64,000 bases of DNA. Source: Trichobilharzia szidati (Eukaryota; Platyhelminthes; Trematoda; Strigeidida; Schistosomatidae). The translations under genes and the position numbers were made by a program. The DNA lies in contig OX235272.1 in the NCBI GenBank assembly GCA_944472155.2, positions 11,454,354 through 11,518,353 of the forward strand. The letters run 5' to 3'. The first letter of the stretch is position 1. Each line of letters starts with the position of its first letter. Below the pieces are notes generated by a model that did no database searches, had not been told where the DNA came from, and was given only the letters and a program-made list of their open reading frames with translations. Of the stretch, positions 11,226 to 20,054 are shown piece by piece.

Positions 11226-11238
11226 CCCCCCCCCCCCC
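11226..11238 (+). repeat. Poly-C run
   Basis: Thirteen consecutive C immediately before the PLE N-terminal fragment; assembly length may be unreliable here. Confidence 0.8.
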
Positions 11239-11945
11239 ATGAATTTGAATAGAGCAAGAATAACTGTGTTTGCAGAATATTATGGTACCATTTGTTGCCT
11301 TCTCATCATTGACGTAGTACAAAATCTGATTTTGATTCAACAGAATCTCACCACTAGTTTGGATATATTAGGTCAGACCAAATACATCAATTTCATTCAA
11401 AAGCTTCAACAGAAAACATGCGCAAATTTTTATAAGACGCTGTCGAAATCCTTGACAAAGAAGAAACTGTATGACTTCTTCCCAGAAAATCCTGATGAGG
11501 TTGTCCGTAATCTGTCGAGTCTGAATTTAAGCCGCATTGAAATGGAAGCGCTTTCCCTCGGATCTAACTTTCATACCTCGAATAACTTTGTCAAAAGAAC
11601 TGATGTCGCAGCTCAGTTCGAAAACTTATACGATCAGCTGAATGACAATAATCCAGTTGATGAGAACAAGAAGACCTGGTTCAAATCTAAGCTGGTCAGT
11701 GTTGCAAATCAGTACATCATTTCACCAACGCCATATTCCAAAATCCTTTCTGAGGAGCTTCAAAGAGCACTGGGAGCTCTTAAAAATAATCGTCTTAAAA
11801 CCATCATACTGCGACCTGGCAAATGATCAAGAGTGATGCTGACGGACAAAGATGACTACATCGCAAAGGTGAAAAATGTGTTAAATGACCTGTTGAGGTT
11901 TAAAGTTGACGATTACCAGAAAGATAAGACAGATACAGGTAATGG
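11239..11945 (+). mobile_element. Penelope-like element, N-terminal domain
   Basis: An open frame of 195 codons (11239-11826) contains LYDFFPENPDEVVRNLSSLN, SRIEMEALSLGSNF and QFENLYDQLNDNNPVD, typical of the N-terminal region before the PLE reverse transcriptase. A frameshift near 11825 is followed by VMLTDKDDYIAKVKNVLNDL and DDYQKDKTD, the entry to the RT domain. The first ~60 bp match PLE terminal sequence in reverse. What follows is inverted (see 11935-12420). Confidence 0.68.
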
Positions 11946-12420
11946 ATCGATATCCTAACATCGATGCTATTGGTTTGAATGTAGTCACAAAGGAATCACA
12001 CGGTTTCTGTCAATGGAACGTTGGTGAAGAGAGAAACGATACCCAAGGAGACCATTCTCTTGTCTACCAAGTTGACATTCTTAATTGAATCAACAAAGTC
12101 GAATGTGTCACGGAGGTTGTGTCTTGACAGCTTTTCCTTCACCGGCTCGAGAGTCTGCACCAGCCATTTCGCGATTGACTGATATGGGGAATCTATCATA
12201 TCTAGTATTGAGTGGAGTGGTACGTCTTGTTTTTGCACTTTTGATAAGCCGTAAATGCTCGGTGTTGTATGTCTATTATAAAAAGTTCAGGATTCTATTT
12301 TGATGAGGACGGGACATCACTAAGGAGCCATCATCTCAGCTACTGGGATAAGCTACCATTTAGGACAATGCTTTCTCACATGCTTAACAGACACTTACGA
12401 GTCAGCTGGTTGTAAATGTC
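11935..12420 (-). mobile_element. Penelope-like RT fragment, inverted relative to its N-terminal part
   Basis: Minus strand encodes IYGLSKVQKQDVPLHSILD, SPYQSIAKWLVQTLEPVKEK and GIVSLFTNVPLTETV, the region leading to and including RT motif A; the usual Asp before V-S-L-F is Gly here, so the site is damaged. It lies back to back with the plus-strand N-terminal fragment. Confidence 0.7.
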
Positions 12421-12609
12421 TTACATACTCACCACAGTAAACAACATTATTAGAGGTCATATTTTCTTAGATTTAAGCAAACTGCACAACAAAAACTATA
12501 TACACTATACTGATGAAAGTTTTCGATAGCCCAAGTGTTAAAACAGGACACCAAATATTGGGCAAGAAGACCAGATAGTGGCATAAAAAGTAATTCTCAT
12601 TAAAACAGT

Positions 12610-12795
12610 ACTTGAACCAGTCAATATACACATGGGTGGTAATGTGTTCACCTCATAACCCGAAAGTTCAAGGTTCTATTGCCGGTGGAATCCTGCGTAT
12701 GTAATGCTGGAGAGTCCTAAACAAGGACGAAGTAGCTGTCCTGTATTCCCTAGTTATCAAACAGTTTTCTAGCTGATGTCAATTCACAATGATAC
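12610..12795 (+). mobile_element. SINE-B, diverged copy
   Basis: 'aaagttcaaggttctattgccggtgg' as a damaged B-box region, then 'agtagctgtcctgtattccctagttatcaaacagttttctagctgatgtcaattcacaatgat', following the SINE-B body at 58.2-58.35 kb. Confidence 0.45.
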
Positions 12796-13545
12796 TCACC
12801 GCCTCCAAAGCCTCAGGATGGTCGGGGGTGGGTGCCTTGCGCTGCGGGTTGGCCACCCCTGCGCACACCTCTTCAAATGCTTCCATATGACCGGGCGTCT
12901 TACATAGCCTCTCCTGAGGAAGTCCTACTCACTGCCTTCACGTGGCGGAGGTGTTTTTCACCAAAGTGAGAGGGCGAAAGCGGATGCCCGGTGCTCCTCA
13001 CCGGGTTGACTGTCCATTGGATGACAGTCTACGGGAGATGGCTAAACCCTGATTCCAAACCTCCAACGACTGGCGTATGAAGCTCACTGGAGCTCACCGG
13101 CAGACGTATGGACAAAGGGCTTGTTGGATGTCCTGGATGTCTGGCCCCATTCAAAGAGGCGTATGAACCAAACTCCGGTCACCGGCTTCCAATGGATAGT
13201 GGACTCCCTACTCCACTCCTACTGCCTTGTAGGTCACACTTGGTTGTGTAAAGGCTAGAGCTGCACTCTCAAACAAAAGGCCGAGTGGTTCTGGGGACAT
13301 CACTCGTACCAAATTCCCATGAAACTTCATGAACTCTCTTACAAACGTGGTACAGTCAAGGCTGATATGGAGTGCCTGGGGCTACAAACCGTCTACGGAC
13401 TCCGTCTGTGGAACAAGAATTGGAAAACCCTGTCGCAAAACCTTGCATCAGATCGCCGCGCCTGGGCAGCGATGATTCGAGATGTTCATGAAGCCGGCTC
13501 ATCCTCCCGTAGGAGATAGCCGAAGTAAAGTAAGTAAGTAATCTA
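12795..13545 (+). mobile_element. GC-rich LINE 3' end, probably RTE-like
   Basis: This stretch is clearly richer in G+C than its surroundings. The last 200 bases are open and read RLWNKNWKTLSQNLASDRRA then WAAMIRDVHEA, the 'W..L..ASDR.AW..M..D' C-terminus common in RTE-type LINEs. It ends in a microsatellite tail (agtaaagtaagtaagtaa). The upstream part has no long frame. It differs from the other LINE types in this window and lies about 60 bp from exon d. Confidence 0.55.
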
Positions 13546-13603
13546 TTAACTCCCTAAATATCAGCAACTGTAAATGTGTTATGAATTCAAAAAATAGAAT
13601 TAC

Positions 13604-13744
13604 CTCAAGAGCTTTGACGTATGAATCGTCCACTTTTTTATCGTTAAACGTTGTGAAGTCAGTATTTGTAGATACTTCGCATGTTGACTTGGATTTGAGT
13701 GATTTGTAGGCCTCTAATACACTCTCCAATTCCTTAATACGTGT
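13604..13744 (-). CDS. Coiled-coil protein gene, exon d
   Basis: 141 bp, 47 codons, phase 0 at both ends. The acceptor is taacttacag|ACACGT and the donor CTTGAG|gtaatt. The peptide starts TRIKELESVLEAYKSLKSK, a clear heptad helix, followed by CEVSTNTDF, a Ser/Thr-Asp patch, and ends VDDSYVKALE, which re-enters a helix continued by MQIKQQLETIV in exon e. A GC-rich LINE 3' end with a (TAAG)n tail stops about 60 bp from the donor, inside the downstream intron. Coding potential and splice sites are good; the function is not recognisable from this piece alone. Confidence 0.73.
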
Positions 13745-13944
13745 CTGTAAGTTAAACGATTAGAAATCAAACCGTGGTTTTACTATTATTACTAATATTA
13801 TCATTGCTAATATAAATGAAGGAAATTTGAGAGATAAACTACTTTTTTGTGGTCGTTATGATAACTTTAAAGTACTTTACGCTTAGAACAGACACTGTGT
13901 CCAACTCTCGAATGTCTACTTAGTGTTGTCCATGTTATATATAT

Positions 13945-14338
13945 ATAAATAATTGTCCCTTGGCTTCCAAGTAGAACAAAGGAATTCAGTGACACATAAC
14001 AATGTCACTCTGTTCTCCGCGGGTATTTTTAATCTGACTGCACGACTGTCGATAAACTTTCTTCTTGTCTTCACATGAACTCCTCCATCCCACCCTCTGG
14101 CACATATCTGAGTCATCGCCTCCTATTCTGGTTCTACTCAACGGCCTGAGTAGCGTATGACGTCATTCAGTAGTGTTCTCAGTTCATGTCTATTTCTGCC
14201 TGCATACTTACTGAGTGATAGAATGTTAGTTGGTTCGCTTCGAGAATTCCTTACTGTATGCTAATTCTTGATGATCGGTCCGCCATCTAATCCTCAGTTT
14301 TGAGCCAGTGAAGGCAGCTATTGATAAAATTTTGCAGG
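13945..14338 (-). mobile_element. RTE-like LINE (type 2), 3' end
   Basis: 'cttggcttccaagtagaacaaaggaattcagtgacaca' at the 3' end and 'catctaatcctcagttttgagcc...aaaattttgcagg' upstream match the other type-2 copies. On the minus strand RTDHQELAYSKEFSKRTN corresponds to the conserved segment before the tryptophan-rich motif. Joined directly to a PLE fragment at about 14339. Confidence 0.5.
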
Positions 14339-14610
14339 TCAACTTGGAGACGCATGTTAACGACAAACCTACTGAAGAGAACAAATGCTTTAAATAGTGC
14401 CATCGCCAGGCATCTACTTGACACGGGGCATGAAGTGTACATCTCAAGATCACTCAAAATTAGCAATAGGTGAAAGAGTTCAATTCTCCTTATGTCTGCT
14501 GAAGCGATCTTCATCAAGCGCCTGCAACCTAATTTATGCGTTCAGAAAGGAGCAGTTATCAGTCTTTTCTTGCCCTGGCGACTTGATATTCTCATACTTT
14601 CTCTCTCATC
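14339..14610 (+). mobile_element. Penelope-like element, C-terminal end of GIY-YIG region
   Basis: Frames read LNSAIARHLLDTGHEVYISR and AEAIFIKRLQPNLCVQKGA followed by LFLPW, the same C-terminal blocks as the PLE at 57.2-57.4 kb (LNSAIAHHLLDTGHNVDNL; LCTQKETVVN). An internal stop is present. Confidence 0.65.
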
Positions 14611-14714
14611 TGATTACGTAATTTCGAAATTTTCAATGTGTATGATCATTATTGTTGCTTGGGAGAAAGTTTTTGTTAATATTATCATATATATTATTAT
14701 TGTATGCATATATT

Positions 14715-15225
14715 GACTGATTGTGAAGTGAATGTGAAGTCAGTGCTACTATACGGATCAGAGACTTGCACTGCACGTCATAAAGACCATCCCAAACAAA
14801 CTACAGACCTTCATTAACAGTTGTCTTCGCTCAATACTCAAGATCAGATGGCCGGCCAGAAAAGATCAGCAACAGAGAGGGATCTCTGGCAATGAGCGAA
14901 CCAACTCAGCAGGAACCGATTGTGAAACAAATAGGCAGGAAGAAATGGAGATGGATTGACCATACTCTGAGGAAACCATCAAGTGATATCACTAGACAAG
15001 CCATTGCTCAAGTGGAACCCGAAATGGAAGTGGCGAGTTGGTCGTCAGTGCAAGGGTGGGTGACTTGGAGGAGGTCATGTGAAGAGGAGATGAAAGCGTG
15101 TGGGCAGACTTGGAGCCAGGTGCAGACTCTAGGAGAGAACCGAACTCAATGGAGACGTGTGGCTGAAGCCCTATGTTCCTCTAGGAATAAAGCAAACAAT
15201 AATATAATAATAATTGACTGACTGA
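14715..15225 (+). mobile_element. RTE-like LINE (type 2), 3' end with tail
   Basis: Frames show SVLLYGSETCTARH, then GRKKWRWIDHTLRKPSSDIT, a gap, and a 3' end 'gccctatgttcctctaggaataaag' followed by an (ATAATAATA) tail at about 15199-15215. An open stretch of 109 codons (14892-15221) crosses frames of the original protein. Confidence 0.62.
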
Positions 15226-15239
15226 TTTCTGTTTAAAAA

Positions 15240-15385
15240 TGAACTCTGTCAAAGTAAGCAGCTGATGAGAAGCCGACGAAATAATCGATGATGGTACCAT
15301 TTTGCTTAAACCACCGTTGTTGTTCTCGCTTTATTCAAATTCGTTAAGAAGAATAAATGCATGTAACCTAATATTGATTGAAGAG
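15240..15385 (+). mobile_element. PLE terminal-repeat (pLTR) fragment
   Basis: 'gatgagaagccgacgaaata', 'atggtaccat' and 'ttgttctcgctttattcaaattcgttaagaagaataaatgcatg' recur at 52890-53010 (reverse), 53690-53740 and 57725-57775. It contains CTGATGA (15262-15268) and CGAAA (15277-15281). Confidence 0.5.
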
Positions 15386-15552
15386 AATTACAAGACAAGT
15401 GATGTATATTATAAAACCTGCGCAGTGTTACATTAGGCAGTTACATTAGGCAATGACTTCTGATGACACTATTTCTGCCTTTCAGTAATGTCACTCACTG
15501 TTCACAGATATTTAGTTTCATACACAACGAAATTTGGAAATATTAGATTCGA

Positions 15553-16278
15553 TTATATATGTCCAAACCAAGTTGACTTTTAACGGTTTGAAAAAATTTG
15601 GGCATTGGGTATATGATATTCATTATAATAAAGGTTTTTGTATTTCCCAATGAATGAAAAACAAAACGATGTTGTTTTTACTGACGTTTCGCTATTTAAT
15701 GCTAACAGCTTTATCAAAGTATTATTAAACCGGAATTTACAAAATCTCAGCATATATATATAACAAACAGTTAGGGGGTGAGAAAATAGACATAGGTCAA
15801 GTTAAAGGGACATATTGAAAGTAAAAATAGCGATGAAGATAACTATACCAAATAACAAAGGTAATAGTATGTCTGTTATGATATCGAAAAAAGAAAGAAA
15901 AGTTTACTAACTTGATCATCGTTCGTCTTGTTATCTTTACCAATTCACCAACTTAACAACTAAAAATGCCCCAGACAGACGAACGATGATCAAGTTAGTA
16001 AACTTTTCTTTCTTTTTTCGATATCATAACAGACATACTATTACCTTTGTTATTTGGTATAGTTATCTTCATCGCTATTTTTACTTTCAATATGTCCCTT
16101 TAACTTGACCTATGTCTATTTTCTCACCCCCTAACTGTTTGTTATATATATATGCTGAGATTTTGTAAATTCCGGTTTAATAATACTTTGATAAAGCTGT
16201 TAGCATTAAATAGCGAAACGTCAGTAAAAACAACATCGTTTTGTTTTTCATTCATTGGGAAATACAAAAACCTTTATT
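15553..16278. mobile_element. PLE-derived palindromic insertion with 13-bp target duplication
   Basis: Flanked by the direct repeat atattagattcga at 15540-15552 and 16279-16291. Inside are inverted arms 15624-15928 and 15977-16281, about 305 bp each, with a 48-base loop. Arm sequence (for example 'ttagcattaaatagcgaaacgtcagtaaaaac') recurs near PLE coding sequence at 37.1 kb and as a fragment at 27.1 kb, so it is assigned to PLE terminal repeats. It has no coding capacity; the frame at 16152-16382 is an artefact. Confidence 0.72.
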
Positions 16279-16281
16279 ATA
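15624..16281. repeat. Inverted repeat, 305-bp arms, nearly perfect
   Basis: Pairing is centred at 15952/15953; bases 15624-15928 are the reverse complement of 15977-16281 with no mismatch seen by eye. A transcript of either strand would form a long hairpin. Confidence 0.85.
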
Positions 16282-16291
16282 TTAGATTCGA

Positions 16292-17030
16292 GTTGATGGT
16301 GACTAACTGTGGAATCCAGGATGAGTATCTCTGCCTATTTGGAACAAAGAATTATCCAAAGGTCCATAAGTTCCATGGATAATACTTTGGCATTTAAAGC
16401 GATGAGTCCAAGGATTCAAGTAACAATGAGAACGCGATTACTCCCTCACTGACAACTGCAGTTATATCCAGCTGACGTGTCCCATAAAGTAGGAAGGAAA
16501 GGACATATTAAATCCTCTAAACCAGTCACCAGCAACCAAAATAGCCTCACCTTAATCTTAGTTCATCGTCGAAGCACCAGTACTAGGGGCTGGCATGTCA
16601 ACACAGCACCCGTAGAATTTCGGGTGCAAACATAATTAATCAAAAGGGAAATTCACTGCTGTACTAACTATCCTGTTCTTTTCATCAGTGCCTGGATGGC
16701 GACAATTCATGAAAAGAATAACTGATTATCTATTGAGCTGAATGCTCATTTGCCGTTGGCAAATCAGTGAAATTAACAAGATTCTAATTGAGTTTTAGTT
16801 AGTAACTCATAAATTATTCATCAAAGTAAAACTATGTCTAATGTATATCATTTGAAACAGTCGGTGATTCTGTCTTCCCACGCCCAGTCAACCGTGCATT
16901 ACGTCAGTATTTCCAGTCATCAGTCAGTCATATTAAATGAAGTAAATGAGGTCGATAAGTATATGAATAGTATTCCTATTTCAGCCTTACCGATCAAGAC
17001 ACAGTCTATTTAGGCATTACAATTACAACG
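16292..17030. other. Intron sequence, nothing recognised
   Basis: No LINE, PLE or SINE match found by eye; frames are short. Confidence 0.35.
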
Positions 17031-18620
17031 TTTCTGTTTAATTGTAATATCTACGACTACAGCGCTGGATGACACAGACTGAAATTTCAGTCTTCCAGAG
17101 GGGCAGCATATATGAATGGTACCAACCTACGTCCAGGTTTTCATACCAATCTGACTGACTGATTTCAACACAGAACTCTGCACAGAATTGCAACAGTTCG
17201 AGTTTCCACACTCCGTGTAGCTCACAAATGCAAACAAAAAGTGGTGTGAAAGAGATTTCAACCAATGATAATAAGGAGAAATGAGAAGAAGGAAGAATAG
17301 CAACATAGAAGAACGATAGAGTCCAATATATACGGGAGATTAAAAAGAGTGAATTCACCTGAACCATTGAGAACGATTTGACCCATATCATCAATAGTAT
17401 TCAGCCATTAGTTGTTAGAATCCCGAGGACCATCACCAGGAAGCCTAAAGCCGTCGAAGTTTTCATGGATGAATGCCTAGTTTTAGTCTGACCACCGGTA
17501 ATTCTCGTCCGACTTAATCCTATGTCAGCTAACATTACCTGTTGTGTAAGGAGATGCCTGAGCATGTATAACACATGCCCTAGACATCTAGTTGACCTAG
17601 ATTCACAACCACATTGATTGACTTTCCTTCCTCACCCAATGCTCTACGCCTATTGTCAATATTACTCATTCTATTAAAGTTCGTAAAAACGGTGGAGAAA
17701 CGGCAGATACTTATGGTGAAAGATAGCTATTCTCTTCGAGTCTTCCACTTTAAATATCCATATCTCACGGCGGTAAATGAAGATAGAGAGAATCGGTTGG
17801 CGTTACGCACGTCCTTTGATCGATATCTGGATATCACATCTACATCAGAGATGACACAGTTTGACAAATGCCACACGAGCCTTCTGTATCCGTGCTGAGA
17901 CTTCGTCTGCGATCAGCCCATTGGTGCTGATGCAACTCCCCAAATAAGTGAAGTGTTCAACACACTACCATTCCACTCCCTATCTTCAGGCTAGGACTGA
18001 TTCGATGTAGTACAGTCCTGTAGCATCATCTGACATTTGACAGGAGAGTATCGCATGCAAAACATCCCAAGATCGCTACTCAAGGTGTTGTGAAGACTCC
18101 TTATTTTCACATGGTCTTCAACTAAGAGAACTGTATCATCCCATTTTCGAAGTCAGCATGACTATTCCCTGGTAACAAGTCAATCACTGAAAACGGACAC
18201 AAACTGAGATAGTGGGTATCCCTAATGGACACCATTTCACTTCATTTCAAGTTACAAATCCGTAAACTCTTACCTGGCTTTGTGAGTTCTAGTCGAGTAC
18301 GTTGACTGATGTGATGTATTTTTTCGTCATCCTCTTAATAGTCAATCATCGCCATAGTACCTCTCGGTCGACGGAGTTGAATTCTACCTCCAGATCATGA
18401 AATATGGCAATTGTTGGACGTCAGTAAGTATGCCTACGTTCTAGAATCTGTCGAAGGGTGAAGGTCAATACACCTCTACCCAGCCTAAAGCCTGCCTGGT
18501 TTTCTCCCTTTTGGTTCTTCAAAGCGCCACTTAATCTACGCATGATTATTGAAACTAGAACTTCAGTCAAGGGAACTCATCTATGATTATAACAGGAAGA
18601 CTTGTTTTATTTCATACTCA
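17030..18620 (-). mobile_element. RTE-like LINE (type 1), RT to 3' end
   Basis: Minus strand: NQAGFRLGRGVLTFTLRQIL, then TIAIFHDLEVEFNSVDREVL, which corresponds to RT motif A (F-D-S-V-D-R in intact copies). Towards 17.4-17.9 kb come blocks shared with the copies at 55.5-55.8 and 22.7-23.1 kb, and at 17160-17230 the 3'UTR-type block 'cagaattgcaacagttcgagtttccacactccgtgtagctc'. Many stops. Confidence 0.65.
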
Positions 18621-18857
18621 CCATCTAACACCACAAAGTTGGTAAGTCGAAGCAGAGCTCTAAAAGGTGTAGAATACAGAATTTATGTTTAAGATGTTTT
18701 CAGTATTAGTATTTAGTGGCTTTATGCCGTCGTCACATAGGCGCACTCTCAAAAAAAGATTACTGAATGAAGGTGGTCTAAAGTCTTTTATTCAGAGTAA
18801 AATGTTAAAACCGATCAGAATGGAGCTTTGAAGTAAATCTAATCAAACTAAGTTCTC

Positions 18858-18940
18858 AAACATATGTGTAAAACTTGGGCACTGTGGTAGTAAGTAATTC
18901 CATATTAGTTTGTTTATTAGGTATATCACACAGTGGAATA
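18858..18940 (+). mobile_element. PLE terminal fragment
   Basis: 'catatgtgtaaaacttgggcactgtggtagtaagtaattccat', 'attagtttgtttattaggtat' and 'atcacacagtg' are shared with 23.89, 24.96 and 30.13 kb. Confidence 0.5.
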
Positions 18941-19288
18941 AGTTCTCAAACAGTTGACGAAGCAGTACATGGAGTGGACAAGTGAAATAATAATGCGACA
19001 GACTAGCATGTTTGACCTAAGAGGGAAATGATCCGAATTTTGAAAGTGATGACGAGTGAATATATTTGCGTTGTAGTGAATTATTTTTTTAATACCAAAA
19101 GATGCCTCGCCATCCGCGCTGAGATGTAATGGGAAACTATACAACTAGGAGTGATGAGAATATAAAAATAAGTGAAATGATTAGGATACTCAATCTCTTC
19201 AGTCCTTATTTTTGAATTTTGTATTTTGTAATGAAAGGTTCATCAGTGTCACCATATATTTCAAAGTTGTTAAAGGGATATAAACTAT

Positions 19289-19535
19289 AATGGTTAAGAT
19301 TTTATTTTGATAAATCACACAGTGTTGTACACTTATATTAACTGATGACGTTTCGAGCACAAACTATTGCTCATAATCATATCATATCAACTTGATATGA
19401 TTATGAGCAATAGTTTATGCTCGAAACGTCATCAGTTAATATAACTGTACAACACTGTGTGATTTATCAAAATAAAATCTTATCCATTATGGATTTATAC
19501 TCTACCACAGTGCCCAAGTTTTATACTTATATCAA
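19289..19535. mobile_element. Mini palindromic PLE-terminal insertion with 13-bp target duplication
   Basis: Bounded by ggatataaactat at 19276-19288 and 19536-19548. About 105-bp inverted arms meet at a loop near 19385-19392. The right end carries 'actctaccacagtgcccaagtttta', the same terminus as other PLE copies. Contains gagc..gctcgaaacgtc hairpins in both arms. No coding sequence. Confidence 0.75.
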
Positions 19536-20054
19536 GGATATAAACTATGCTGAAGCTTTCAGTCAGGATATGTAGAAAATGCTGTGATTTTTATTAGCAT
19601 CTTAGACAGCAATTACTTAAACTGTCCATGCACTCTAAACCACTGAGAAAATCTATCGGAGAGGAAGAGACAAAGAGACATGTATATATATATTTAAACA
19701 GATAATAAAGTTTGTGGGAAATCTCGGTCTGTTTTCTCTTTAAATGACACGAAGTAGGCTACTCTGATTAGTGAAGCTTTCGTTCTTAGCGCTCGTTTCA
19801 AAACTAGACATCACCAAAATATTACTTAAGAAGTGCAAAGATGACATTTGGTCAAAAAAAAACGTGAGAACTCAGTCGAACACTGATAAGTATACCTGAG
19901 AATAAAAGTATAAGATGTGAAAAATATGAAACATTACCATTTTTAACTAACTGGAATAGAATACTACTTGATTTCAAACATAGAATAGTTGGTCATATAT
20001 TCTCCCGATTGATCTGAGCAGTCGGATATCACTCATATAGACTAGAGGCGATTA

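Noticed and set aside
16152..16382. 76-codon frame
   Set aside because: Falls in the right arm of the palindromic PLE terminus.
16370..16410. Hammerhead-like 'gatgagtccaagga' motif
   Set aside because: Box sequences are incomplete (no GAAA at the right place) and it is outside a repeat terminus.
17038..17394. 118-codon minus-strand frame
   Set aside because: Covers the non-coding 3' region of an RTE-like LINE; the sequence recurs at 24.9, 30.3, 49.4 and 55.0 kb without a conserved frame.
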